Shown in pieces: positions 33,127 through 42,620 of a stretch of DNA of 64,000 nucleotides. A program made the position numbers and the translations under genes. Each line of letters starts with the position of its first letter. The first letter of the stretch is position 1. The stretch is from Sphingomonas echinoides ATCC 14820 (lineage in GTDB: Bacteria; Pseudomonadota; Alphaproteobacteria; Sphingomonadales; Sphingomonadaceae), in contig NZ_JH584235.1 of the NCBI RefSeq assembly GCF_000241465.1, positions 686,246 through 750,245 of the forward strand. Direction: 5' to 3'. A model generated the notes under the pieces. It made no database searches. It had not been told where the DNA came from and saw only the letters and a program-made list of their open reading frames with translations.

Positions 33127-33630
33127 ATGAAGCCTTTCTCATCTTCCATCGTGGCGGCTGGCGCAATGTTGCTAACAGGCTGTTCGGTCGAAATCGATGC
33201 CAGGAATGCAATTGTTCGACCGGCCTCGCCGACTGAATTTCAGAATGACGCCGAAGCGGCATCACGCAAGCCTTATGGCTTCGGGATATGGGTGCTACTC
33301 ACGGCATTATTAGAAAAGAAAGACGTTCAGCGCATTTCTCACTCAGAGGTGTATCCTCATGTTTATGTTGTCGAATGCTCGAGCGGGAAGGATACCAACG
33401 TCGGGACAGAACCAAAGCTGGAGGGCATTGATTTGGGAAATGCCAATGCCGTCAAAGCTTTGCTGAAAGCGCAGCCAGCCAAGTCAATCTATCAGATGAA
33501 AAGTCTCATCTTTGCCCGAAAAGGGGACTTTGAGACGCCGCAGTGCTTGCAACTCAGGGGCGGCAGCTACCTGGGACAAAAGATCATTGAAAAGCGAATT
33601 CCCATCCAAGGCAGTGGCCCGCTCCCCTAG
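33127..33630 (+). CDS. Hypothetical lipoprotein with lower GC than its surroundings
   Basis: A 167-residue protein with GGAG before the ATG and a lipobox at LLTGC (Cys 19 or close), so it is predicted to be membrane-anchored on the periplasmic side. A hydrophobic stretch (GFGIWVLLTALLE) lies mid-protein, then a mixed polar region with Cys residues (VVECSSG and PQCLQLRGG). GC content and codon use are visibly less biased than in neighbours, and the gene follows a REP pair, which suggests later acquisition or weak selection. No family recognised. Confidence 0.7.
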   Translation: MKPFSSSIVAAGAMLLTGCSVEIDARNAIVRPASPTEFQNDAEAASRKPYGFGIWVLLTALLEKKDVQRISHSEVYPHVYVVECSSGKDTNVGTEPKLEGIDLGNANAVKALLKAQPAKSIYQMKSLIFARKGDFETPQCLQLRGGSYLGQKIIEKRIPIQGSGPLP

Positions 33631-33682
33631 GGCCATTACCCACCAATCCGGCAACCTCGACACAATCTCACATCCCCGCCCC

Positions 33683-34939
33683 TCACCCCAACGGCGCATC
33701 AATCGAAATCGGCGGCACGCTGAACCATTTCGGCCCGGTCGCGGTCATGTGGAAGCAATCCTCCAGCCGCACGCCGAACTTGCCCGGCAGATACAGGCCC
33801 GGCTCATCCGAAAAACACATGCCCTCGGCCAGCCGCATGGTTTCGCCGTGGACGAGGTTGACCGGCTCATGCCCGTCAAGCCCGATGCCGTGGCCGGTGC
33901 GGTGCGACAGGCCGGGCAAGCGATAGCCCGGCCCATAGCCGAGCGAGGCATAGAAGCCGCGCACGGCATCATCCACCGCCCCCGCCGGCGTGCCGATCTG
34001 TGCGGCGGCGAAGGCCTTGGCCTGGCCAGCGCGGACCTGATCCCACACCATGCGCTGTTCCGCGCTCGCGCTGCCAAACACGAAGGTGCGCGAGACGTCC
34101 GACTGATAGCCCTGCACGGTGCAGCCGCAATCCATCAGCACGATCTGCCCGTCCGCCACGACTTGCGGGTCGCGGCTGCCATGTGGATAGGCCGCGGCGG
34201 GGCCTATCAGTACCAACGCGAATTCGGGCGCGCCGCCCAAGTGCCGCGTGGCGGCGTTCATCAGCGCGGCGATGTCGGCGGGCTTCATGCCTTTTTCGAC
34301 GCGCGGCCAGGTCCAGCGGTAAGCGGCGATCGTCACATCGGTCGCGGTCTGCATAAGCGCGATCTCGGGCGCGGTCTTGCGCATCCGCACCCCGCGCACG
34401 ACCGGATTGGCCGAGACGATCTTCGCCCCCGGCAGCGCCCGCGCCAGGCCATCGACCGCGAAATAGCGCACCGTTTCCTCAATGCCGATCGGCCGCGCGT
34501 CCAGCTTGCGTTCGCGCAGGAAGCCCGCGACCAGCTTCAGCGGATCCTCATCCTCCTGCCACACGCGCACATCCGCCGCGACCCCCAGCGTCTGGCGGAC
34601 CGAGGGTTCCTCGAAGAACGGCGTGACGATGCACGGCTCGCCCTCGACCGGCAGGATCGCCGCGGTCAGCCGTTCGCTGCGAAACCACATCACGCCGGTG
34701 AAATAAACCAGGCTCGATCCCGATTCGATCAGCACCGCGCCAATGCCGTGCGCCTTCATCAGCGCCTGCGCGCGGGCGATGCGCGCGCGGCGCTCGTCCG
34801 GCCCGATCGGCGTCGCGCCACTGGCGAGGTTGCGCAAGCCACCGAGATCCGGTTCGGCCGCGCGCAGAACGCCACTGGCCGAAAGCACCGGCAGCACCGC
34901 CGCTCCGGCTGCAAACCCACGCCGCGTCAGCATCTTCAT
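33683..34939 (-). CDS. Exported M24-family peptidase (Xaa-Pro aminopeptidase-like)
   Basis: A 418-residue protein. The N-terminus MKMLTRRGFAAGAAVLPVLSAS is a twin-arginine (Tat) signal, so the folded, metal-loaded enzyme is exported. The C-terminal creatinase/pita-bread domain has the M24 metal ligands: Asp in LMDCGCTVQGYQSDVSRTF, His in RTGHGIGLDGHE, and Glu in FSDEPGLYLPG and RLEDCF. The ATG at 34939 is chosen as the start of the Tat signal; longer starts add unrelated residues. It probably removes N-terminal residues before proline, but the substrate is unknown. Confidence 0.87.
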   Translation of the reverse strand: MKMLTRRGFAAGAAVLPVLSASGVLRAAEPDLGGLRNLASGATPIGPDERRARIARAQALMKAHGIGAVLIESGSSLVYFTGVMWFRSERLTAAILPVEGEPCIVTPFFEEPSVRQTLGVAADVRVWQEDEDPLKLVAGFLRERKLDARPIGIEETVRYFAVDGLARALPGAKIVSANPVVRGVRMRKTAPEIALMQTATDVTIAAYRWTWPRVEKGMKPADIAALMNAATRHLGGAPEFALVLIGPAAAYPHGSRDPQVVADGQIVLMDCGCTVQGYQSDVSRTFVFGSASAEQRMVWDQVRAGQAKAFAAAQIGTPAGAVDDAVRGFYASLGYGPGYRLPGLSHRTGHGIGLDGHEPVNLVHGETMRLAEGMCFSDEPGLYLPGKFGVRLEDCFHMTATGPKWFSVPPISIDAPLG

Positions 34940-35073
34940 CGTCTCGCGCCCCCTCATCGTTAGCGCAACTGTGCCAGCGGCAGGTGGCCGCCGCAACGCA
35001 GCATCGCGGCACTTCGGCTTGACCGCTCGCACTTTCTCCCGTTGATGACACGCACTGTAAAAAGGGGTGACAC

Positions 35074-36381
35074 GTGGCGAAGCGATTGACGACCTATATC
35101 CTGATCGCGCTGGTGCTTGGCCTCGCCGTGGGATGGACGCTCAACGCCACGATCGATGACGGCACCCCCGCCAGCGCGGCGCGGCTGAAGGAGATTGCCG
35201 GCTATATTTCGATCATCACCACGGTGTTCCTGCGGCTGATCAAGATGATCATCGCGCCGCTGGTGCTCTCGACCCTTGTCGTCGGCATTACGCATATGGG
35301 GGGCACCGGCGCGCTCGGGCGGATCGGTCTGCGCGCCGTCGCGTGGTTCGTCGGCGCGAGCCTGTTGTCGCTCTCGCTCGGACTGGTGCTGTTCCATGTC
35401 ACCGCGTCGCTGGGTGAAGTGCTCGGCCTCACGCCGCATCTGGTCGTGCCGCCCGTGACCGAGGGCACCGGGCTCGACAAGGCCGGGTTCGATCTCGCCA
35501 AATTCATTACCCATGTCGTGCCGTCGTCGATCTTCGATGCGATGGCGACCAACGAGATCCTGCAGATCGTGGTGTTTTCGGTGTTCCTCGGCGTCGCGAT
35601 TTCGGCGGTCGGGGAGAAAGCCGCCCCGCTCGTCCGCGCGACCGAGGCTTTGGTCGCGGTGATGCTGCAAGTCACCAATTATGTGATGATGTTCGCGCCG
35701 CTGGCGGTGTTCGCCGCCGTCTCCGCCACGCTGACCGAGCAGGGCCCCGGCGTCATCAAGAACCTCGCTTACTTCATGGGCAGCTTCTATTTCGGGCTGG
35801 CGGTGTTGTGGGCGCTGCTGTTCGGCCTGTGCTACCTCATCGTGGGGCCGCGCACGCGCAGCTTGCTGCGGTACATCGGCGCGCCGTTGATGATCGGCTT
35901 TTCCACCGCCTCGTCCGAAGCCGCGCTGCCGCGCGTACTGGAGGCGCTGGAGCGCTTCGGCGTCCCGCCCAAGATCGCGGGCTTCGTCGTCCCGCTAGGC
36001 TATTCGTTCAATCTCGACGGCTCGATGATGTACATGACCTTCGCGTCTTTATTCATCGCCCAGGCGTACGGCATCCATCTCTCGATCGGCGCGCAGGTCA
36101 CCATGTTGCTGACCTTGCTGATCACCTCCAAGGGCATTGCCGGCGTGCCGCGCGCCAGCCTGGTGGTGATCGCCGCGACGCTGCCGGTGTTCCACATCCC
36201 CGAGGCCGGGCTGTTGCTGATCCTCGCGGTCGATCATTTTCTGGACATGGGGCGCTCCGCCACCAACGTCGTCGGCAATGCGATCGCCGCCAGCGTCATC
36301 GCCAAATGGGAGGGGACGCTGGAAGCGCCCGAGCCGCCCGAGATCGGCTTGAACGAACTGCCCCGGGCGGATCACGCGTAG
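35074..36381 (+). CDS. Dicarboxylate/amino acid:cation symporter (DAACS family)
   Basis: A 435-residue inner-membrane carrier of the GltP/DctA family. Eight membrane spans and two re-entrant loops are expected. The substrate and cation motifs are the serine-rich GFSTASSEAALPRVLEAL, the NLDGSMMYMTFASLFIAQ loop and DHFLDMGRSATNVVGNA. It imports C4-dicarboxylates or acidic amino acids with protons or sodium; the motif alone does not fix the substrate. The start is GTG after AAAGGGG. Divergent from the M24 peptidase. Confidence 0.92.
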   Translation: MAKRLTTYILIALVLGLAVGWTLNATIDDGTPASAARLKEIAGYISIITTVFLRLIKMIIAPLVLSTLVVGITHMGGTGALGRIGLRAVAWFVGASLLSLSLGLVLFHVTASLGEVLGLTPHLVVPPVTEGTGLDKAGFDLAKFITHVVPSSIFDAMATNEILQIVVFSVFLGVAISAVGEKAAPLVRATEALVAVMLQVTNYVMMFAPLAVFAAVSATLTEQGPGVIKNLAYFMGSFYFGLAVLWALLFGLCYLIVGPRTRSLLRYIGAPLMIGFSTASSEAALPRVLEALERFGVPPKIAGFVVPLGYSFNLDGSMMYMTFASLFIAQAYGIHLSIGAQVTMLLTLLITSKGIAGVPRASLVVIAATLPVFHIPEAGLLLILAVDHFLDMGRSATNVVGNAIAASVIAKWEGTLEAPEPPEIGLNELPRADHA

Positions 36382-36461
36382 CAGGATCGCGGAAAGGGCG
36401 CGGCTTTCTAACATTCCGTATGCAGACCAGCGGTGGTGTCTGCAGGCAGGTCTACCCAATC

Positions 36462-36553
36462 ACCGTTCGGGCTGAGCCTGTCGAAGCCCCGTCGTCACGA
36501 AGCGAACGCATGCCTGTGGCGGGGTGCCCTTCGACAGGCTCAGGGCGAACGGT
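36462..36553. repeat. Inverted REP-like pair between convergent symporter and GST genes
   Basis: Arms 36462-36488 and 36527-36553 are near-perfect complements (ACCGTTCGGGCTGAGCCTGT... against its partner, two mismatches). It is the same unit as at 22222-22310. It fills most of the 213-base gap between convergent genes. A weaker hairpin (GCAGAC/GTCTGC, about 36422-36443) precedes it. Confidence 0.82.
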
Positions 36554-36594
36554 GAGCGGAGAGCAAACATCCCGCGTCGCCGCGCTACGCCGTC

Positions 36595-37227
36595 TCACGC
36601 ATAGGCATAGGGCCCGCCCTTGGCGAGCGCGGCCTGATAGGCTGGGCGCGCGTGAATCTTGTCGAGCCAGGCGATCGTCGCCGGGCGCGACGCATCGAGG
36701 CCCGCGCGGCTGCGCGCGGCCTCCAGCGGGAAGCTCATCATGATGTCGGCCCCCGTGATTGTGTCGCCCGCAAACCAGGGACGGCTCGACAGCTCGGCTT
36801 CGACATAATCGAGATGGACGTCGATCATCGGCTGGATGCGCTTGGCGGCGGTCTTGCCGAGCAACGGGATGCGGTTGACGACCAGCAACACCAGCAGCGG
36901 CGGCATCACCGACCCTTCGGCATAGTGCAGGAGCTGGCGATAGCGCAGCACCGCATCGCGGTGCGCGGGCGGCCCCAGCCGACCATCGCCACGCTCGACC
37001 AGATACTCGACGATCGCGCCGGTTTCGACGATCACATCGCCGATTTCGGTGTCCTCAAGCACCGGCGACTTGCCCAGTGGATGAATGCGCTTGAGTTCCG
37101 GCGGGGCCAGCATCGTCTGCTTGTTCCGCTCATAGCGCTTGATCTCATAGGGGAGCCCGAGTTCCTCCAGCATCCACAGAATCCGCTGCGAGCGCGAGTT
37201 TTCGAGATGATGGACGATCAAGGTCAT
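36595..37227 (-). CDS. Glutathione S-transferase family protein
   Basis: A 210-residue GST. The N-terminal thioredoxin-like domain is MTLIVHHLENSRSQRILWMLEELGLPYEI, with the active-site Ser region SRSQR and the cis-Pro in GKSPVLED followed by VETGAIVEYLVE. An all-helical C-terminal domain follows from about 90. It conjugates or reduces with glutathione in the cytoplasm; the substrate is unknown. GGAGAG precedes the ATG at 37227. Confidence 0.88.
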   Translation of the reverse strand: MTLIVHHLENSRSQRILWMLEELGLPYEIKRYERNKQTMLAPPELKRIHPLGKSPVLEDTEIGDVIVETGAIVEYLVERGDGRLGPPAHRDAVLRYRQLLHYAEGSVMPPLLVLLVVNRIPLLGKTAAKRIQPMIDVHLDYVEAELSSRPWFAGDTITGADIMMSFPLEAARSRAGLDASRPATIAWLDKIHARPAYQAALAKGGPYAYA

Positions 37228-37357
37228 GAGAGCTCTCCGGGTCGGCTTGGTGCCCCATCCTAGCAGGCGCGCAGCAGCCAAGCCACACACTGGCTTTGGG
37301 TGCGCAATGCGGGTTCGCCACGCGGACACTCTGCGCAGGCCACAGCCCGCCATATGA

Positions 37358-37383
37358 AAGGCCCGCCATCGCTGGCGGGCCTT
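37358..37383 (-). terminator. Terminator downstream of recA
   Basis: A perfect 11-bp stem, AAGGCCCGCCA/TGGCGGGCCTT, with loop TCGC (arms 37358-37368 and 37373-37383). On the minus strand it is followed by TTTC. It lies 115 bases beyond the recA stop. The stretch between (37384-37497) holds no gene I can support but is GC-rich with further pairing. Confidence 0.75.
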
Positions 37384-37497
37384 CCCGGTCTCTGCGACGG
37401 AACCGAGAGCGCTCGATACCGCCATCGTGGGTGGGGACGCAGCCGTGCACTGCCGCAATCCCCGGCTCCGGTCCGCCGCAGCAGACCGGGGCGAAAG

Positions 37498-38601
<1,104 letters not shown>

Positions 38602-38654
38602 TGGTAGCCTCCTGCGCTAGACCGAACGCCGGGTGCGTTCAATGCGTGATGCAG

Positions 38655-38683
38655 TGTGTATCGCGTTTGTTCTTTCGGAACAA
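38655..38683 (-). promoter_or_regulatory. Candidate recA promoter
   Basis: On the minus strand TTGTTC (38683-38678), 17 bases, then TACACA (38660-38655), about 54 bases upstream of the ATG. The -35 overlaps the LexA box at 38678-38692. The -35 region also lies in the dyad TTGTTC-N5-GAACAA (38667-38683). Confidence 0.55.
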
Positions 38684-38692
38684 GAGTAGAAC
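38678..38692 (-). promoter_or_regulatory. LexA (SOS) box in the recA promoter
   Basis: GAAC-AAGAGTA-GAAC on the plus strand, read GTTC-N7-GTTC towards recA, is an exact alphaproteobacterial LexA box. It overlaps the -35 element. recA is the classic SOS gene, so this box calibrates the motif for this genome and supports the matching box at 23357-23371. Confidence 0.8.
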
Positions 38693-38720
38693 GACAGCCT
38701 CTTTCAAAAAATTTGCGCGG

Positions 38721-39632
38721 TTACGGCATCCCACTACCGCCCGCTGCGCCATAGACTTGGCCGGTGGCGTAGCTGCCACCACTTTCGGCCAGCAGAACGT
38801 AAATTCCGGCGAGTTCGCCCGGTTGTCCGGGGCGTCCGAGCGGTGTCTGGCCGCCAAACTGTTCGAGCTTTTCCATCGTCGCGCCACCGGACACTTGCAA
38901 GGGCGTCCAGATCGGTCCGGGTGCAACGCCGTTCACGCGGATCCCGCGCGACGCCAATTGTTTGGCGAGGCTGCGCACATAATTGGTCGTCGCCGCCTTG
39001 GTCTGCGCGTAGTCATACAGGTCTTCGGAGGGGTCGGTTGCCTGTTCCGACGTCGTTCCGATGATCGCCGATCCTGGTGCCAGATGCGGCAGCGCCGCCT
39101 TGATCAGCCAGAACGGCGCGTAGATGTTGGTCTTCATCGTCCGGTCGAATTCCTCGGTGGAAATATCCAGGATCGAGGCGTGCGTTTGTTGCCGGGCGGC
39201 ATTGCTAACCAGAATGTCCAGCCCGCCCAGCGCATCGATGGCGGTCTGGACCAGGGTCTTGCAGAAATCTTCGCTGCACAGATCCCCCGGGATTGCGACG
39301 CCCGTGCGGCCCGCCGCGCGGATCAGGTCGATCACCTCCTGCGCATCCGCCTCTTCATCGGGCAGATAGTTGATCGCAACATCGGCCCCTTCGCGCGCAT
39401 AGGCGATGGCGGCAGCGCGTCCCATCCCCGAGTCTCCACCCGTGATCAGCGCCTTGCGACCTGCCAGGCGACCGGAGCCGCGATAGCTCGATTCGCCATG
39501 GTCGGGCCGGGGTCGCATATCGCGCGCGAGGCCGGGCCATGGCTGGCTCTGGCGCTCGAACGGCGGCTTCGGCCCCACCGTTTGCGGGTCCGTCAAAGCA
39601 GCGGGGGAAAGGTCTGTACTGGAAAATGCCAC
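38721..39632 (-). CDS. SDR-family oxidoreductase, general-stress-protein-39 type
   Basis: A 303-residue short-chain dehydrogenase with an N-terminal extension of about 55 residues before the Rossmann fold, as in the YdaD/GSP39-like group. Cofactor site ALITGGDSGMGRAAAIAYAREGADV, VSNAARQ, catalytic Ser near IIGTTSEQA and YDYAQTKAATTNYV (Tyr and Lys). Substrate unknown. The GTG at 39632 has GGAG upstream. A sequence resembling an EcfG general-stress promoter precedes it. Confidence 0.87.
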   Translation of the reverse strand: MAFSSTDLSPAALTDPQTVGPKPPFERQSQPWPGLARDMRPRPDHGESSYRGSGRLAGRKALITGGDSGMGRAAAIAYAREGADVAINYLPDEEADAQEVIDLIRAAGRTGVAIPGDLCSEDFCKTLVQTAIDALGGLDILVSNAARQQTHASILDISTEEFDRTMKTNIYAPFWLIKAALPHLAPGSAIIGTTSEQATDPSEDLYDYAQTKAATTNYVRSLAKQLASRGIRVNGVAPGPIWTPLQVSGGATMEKLEQFGGQTPLGRPGQPGELAGIYVLLAESGGSYATGQVYGAAGGSGMP

Positions 39633-39665
39633 GATCGGTCTCCGTGCCGGGATTGTGGCAGGAGA

Positions 39666-39690
39666 AACGGCGCAGCCTCGCTATGGGTCC
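39666..39690 (-). promoter_or_regulatory. EcfG-type general stress promoter candidate for the SDR gene
   Basis: On the minus strand GGACC (39690-39686), 16 bases, CGTT (39669-39666). The alphaproteobacterial EcfG consensus is GGAAC-N16/17-CGTT, so there is one mismatch. It lies 34 bases upstream of the SDR start, whose family is known for stress induction. Sequence-only evidence. Confidence 0.35.
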
Positions 39691-39722
39691 GCGATCAGCC
39701 AGGTTTGTTTGGGTAATCCAGA

Positions 39723-40076
39723 TCAGGCCAGGGCGGCCAACGCCTTGGAAACCCCGTCCATGGTGAACGGCTTGGCCAGGGTCGGACGATCCCGATACGC
39801 GTCGGCGACGCTATCGTGCGAGCCGCCGGTCGCAAAAACGAAGGGAATGCCCTTTTCGGCGAGCGCCGCCGCGATCGGAAAGCTCTTTTCGCCGCCACGC
39901 AAGTTCACGTCGAGGATGGCGGCGTCGATACCACCGGCTTCGATCAATGCCAGCGCCGCCACAACCGTATCGGCCGTGCCGCCGTGACGCTTTCCCAAGA
40001 CATCGAGAAAATCCTCGATCATCATCGCGATCAAGGGTTCGTCCTCGACGATCAAAATAGTCTGTGGCCCGCTCAT
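39723..40076 (-). CDS. Single-domain response regulator
   Basis: A 117-residue receiver domain without an output domain: TILIVEDEPLIAMMIEDFL with the acidic pocket, phospho-acceptor Asp in DAAILDVNLRG, Thr in FATGG and Lys in LAKPFTMDG. It probably acts as a phosphate sink or protein-protein signal. It lies 37 bases downstream of cckA on the same strand, so it may receive phosphate from that pathway, although CpdR and DivK have different sequences and the pairing is inferred. Confidence 0.85.
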   Translation of the reverse strand: MSGPQTILIVEDEPLIAMMIEDFLDVLGKRHGGTADTVVAALALIEAGGIDAAILDVNLRGGEKSFPIAAALAEKGIPFVFATGGSHDSVADAYRDRPTLAKPFTMDGVSKALAALA

Positions 40077-40113
40077 GATAGGCCCTTAGCCGGGCATGCC
40101 GTAATGCACCAAA

Positions 40114-42516
40114 TCATTTCGCACCCAATACCGCCCGCACCGCTTCTGCAAGCTGTTGCACCGAAAACGGTTTTGCCAGAAAAGCGACATTGTCGAGGTC
40201 GATCGACTTGCGGATCGTCTCCTCGGCATAGCCGGACATGAACACGATCGGCAGATCGGGATAGCGCGCGCGTGCCTGACGCACCATGGTCGGCCCGTCC
40301 ATCAGCGGCATCATCACGTCCGATATGAGCAGATCGGGCTTTGGGCCGGATGCCAGCAACTCCAGCGCCGCCTCGCCATGTTCGGCGCAAAGCACGGTAT
40401 AGCCCTGCCGCGTCAGCGTCCGCTCGGCGACGGCGCGCACCATATCCTCATCCTCGACCAGCAGGATCGTCCCCGTACCCCACAGATCGACCGGCTTCTC
40501 GCGCGGCAAAATCCGCGCCGGTGGTGCCTCCGCCAAGGTGCCCGCCGTATGGACCGGCAGATAGATGGTGAACACCGCCCCCGCCGGTCCGCGCGACCCG
40601 GCCTTCACATTATCGGCGAAGATATAACCGCCCGATTGTTTGACGATCCCGTAGACGGTGGACAAACCGAGGCCCGTCCCCTTGCCCACTTCCTTGGTGG
40701 TGAAAAACGGCTCGAAGATCTTGGGCAGCACGTCGGGCGGGATGCCGCCACCGGTATCCGCCACTTCCAGCACGACATAATCGGCCGCCGGGAGGATATC
40801 GGAGGCGAGCTTGCGCACTTCGGCGGTGGTGACCGCATAGGTCTGGATCGCCAGCGTACCGGTGCCGCGCGGATCCTTCGACATCATCGCATCGCGCGCA
40901 TTCACCGCGAGATTGACGACGACCTGCTCGAGTTGCCCGGGATCGGCACGCACCGGCCCGAGATTGCGCCCATGCTTGACGGTGAGCGTGACGCTCTCGC
41001 CCAACAAGCGCTTGAGCAAATTGGTCACTTCCGAAATCACGTCGGGCAGTTGCAGCACTTGCGGGCGGAGCGTCTGCTGCCGCGAAAAGGCGAGCAATTG
41101 GCGCGTCAGGCTGGCGGCGCGGTTGGAATTGGCGCGGATCTGCTGGATGTCGTCATAATCGCTGTCGCCGGGCGAATGGCGCATCAGCATCAAGTCGCAA
41201 TGCCCGATGATCGCGGTCAGGATATTGTTGAAATCATGCGCGACGCCACCGGCGAGCTGCCCTACCGCCTGCATCTTGGTTGCTTGTGCCACTTCGCGCT
41301 TGAGCCGCGTTTCCTCGCTATTGTCCTTCAGACTCAGCAGCACCGCCGAATTGCCGAGCCCGCGCGCGCCCGCGATCGACAGGGCCACCGGTTCATCGGG
41401 ATGGTCCTTCAACCGCACCGCAAGATCGGTCGAATGCGTCGCGCCGCCGGCAAAGCGCCGGATCGCATCGGCGACCACGCCCTTGTCTTCGCGCACCAGC
41501 AGATCGCCGGGATAGATGGGCGGGCTGTGCGGATCGACCGCCGCCGCCCGCGCAAAGGCATCGTTCATCTGCACAAAGCGGCCATCGGCCCCAATCAAGG
41601 CAACGCCGAACGGCATCAACGAAACCAGACTCTTGATATGCGCAGCGGCGCTTTCACCGATGGCGGGCTGGCTGTTCTCTTCCTCGTCGATCAGCGCGAC
41701 CAGCATCGGCGCGTCTTCGCCATCGAGAAAGGGAATTTGCAGAACGCGCAACGGGTTGCGGGCCAACCCTTCGCGTTCGAACCGCGCCATGCCGTGCGAA
41801 TCGGTGATCAGAAAGCGCGCAAAGTCGCGTCCGACGATCGCGCCTTCCTCATGGCCCATCGCGCGCGCGCGCAGCACGCGATTGGCCGCCCGGATCCGTC
41901 CATCGGGATTGATCAGCGCCGCCATGATCCCGGCGCTGCCAAGCCGATCGCCCGTTCCCCCTGAGATCAGATTTTCCATGGTCTGGGCGAGATCCAGGCC
42001 CTGCGTGGCGTGGAAGCGCCAGACCAGCAGATTCCCGTCTTCCCCGGCCCGCGTCACTTCGGCGGACAATTGCGCGCCTTTGATCAGGAGACGCGCGACG
42101 CCAGCGGTCCCGTCGCGCCATGCCGCGCGCCCGGCCGCCCCCAGAAGCTCCACCCCCGTCGCGTCGAAGGGGAGGCCCGGTGGCGTCGCAAAACCGCCGA
42201 ACAGCGTTTCGTATCTATTGTTGGCGCATACCAGCCGCCCGGCACGATCGGTCACCGCAATCGCATCGGGGCTGCTTTCGGCGACCGTGCGCGCGACGCT
42301 CCAGTCCGGCTCGGCACCAAGCTCCGTCGTGCGCGGGAACAGGCGACGGAACAGCAGCATCGCCCCGGTCGCGACGAGTGCGGTCGCCAGAAACGCTGCC
42401 GCAATCGGCGCGCTGCCTATCACCACCAGAATGATCGCCGCAGCCGCGCAGCCGCAGGTGACCGCGATCAAGGCTGCGCCGCGCGACGCGGTCGGGGACG
42501 TTGGAAGCGATGCCAT
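40114..42516 (-). CDS. cckA: Hybrid histidine kinase CckA (cell-cycle)
   Basis: An 800-residue hybrid kinase matching alphaproteobacterial CckA in layout: two N-terminal membrane spans (about 10-55), tandem PAS regions (about 80-400), a DHp domain with phospho-His in [25 protein letters not shown] (His near 427), the ATPase domain ([35 protein letters not shown]), and a C-terminal receiver with Asp near 730 (LLISDVMMP). It feeds ChpT and then CtrA. The ATG at 42516 follows AGGGGAC. Full-length domain order makes this call firm. Confidence 0.9.
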   Translation of the reverse strand: MASLPTSPTASRGAALIAVTCGCAAAAIILVVIGSAPIAAAFLATALVATGAMLLFRRLFPRTTELGAEPDWSVARTVAESSPDAIAVTDRAGRLVCANNRYETLFGGFATPPGLPFDATGVELLGAAGRAAWRDGTAGVARLLIKGAQLSAEVTRAGEDGNLLVWRFHATQGLDLAQTMENLISGGTGDRLGSAGIMAALINPDGRIRAANRVLRARAMGHEEGAIVGRDFARFLITDSHGMARFEREGLARNPLRVLQIPFLDGEDAPMLVALIDEEENSQPAIGESAAAHIKSLVSLMPFGVALIGADGRFVQMNDAFARAAAVDPHSPPIYPGDLLVREDKGVVADAIRRFAGGATHSTDLAVRLKDHPDEPVALSIAGARGLGNSAVLLSLKDNSEETRLKREVAQATKMQAVGQLAGGVAHDFNNILTAIIGHCDLMLMRHSPGDSDYDDIQQIRANSNRAASLTRQLLAFSRQQTLRPQVLQLPDVISEVTNLLKRLLGESVTLTVKHGRNLGPVRADPGQLEQVVVNLAVNARDAMMSKDPRGTGTLAIQTYAVTTAEVRKLASDILPAADYVVLEVADTGGGIPPDVLPKIFEPFFTTKEVGKGTGLGLSTVYGIVKQSGGYIFADNVKAGSRGPAGAVFTIYLPVHTAGTLAEAPPARILPREKPVDLWGTGTILLVEDEDMVRAVAERTLTRQGYTVLCAEHGEAALELLASGPKPDLLISDVMMPLMDGPTMVRQARARYPDLPIVFMSGYAEETIRKSIDLDNVAFLAKPFSVQQLAEAVRAVLGAK

Positions 42517-42620
42517 CGTCCCCTGCATTGGGCGATGCGCCGGGAGCGTCAAGGGCAAAGCGGCCAGACACGCTTACACCGCGCCACCCATGCCGGGCGG
42601 CGCGGTGCAGCATATGGCCT

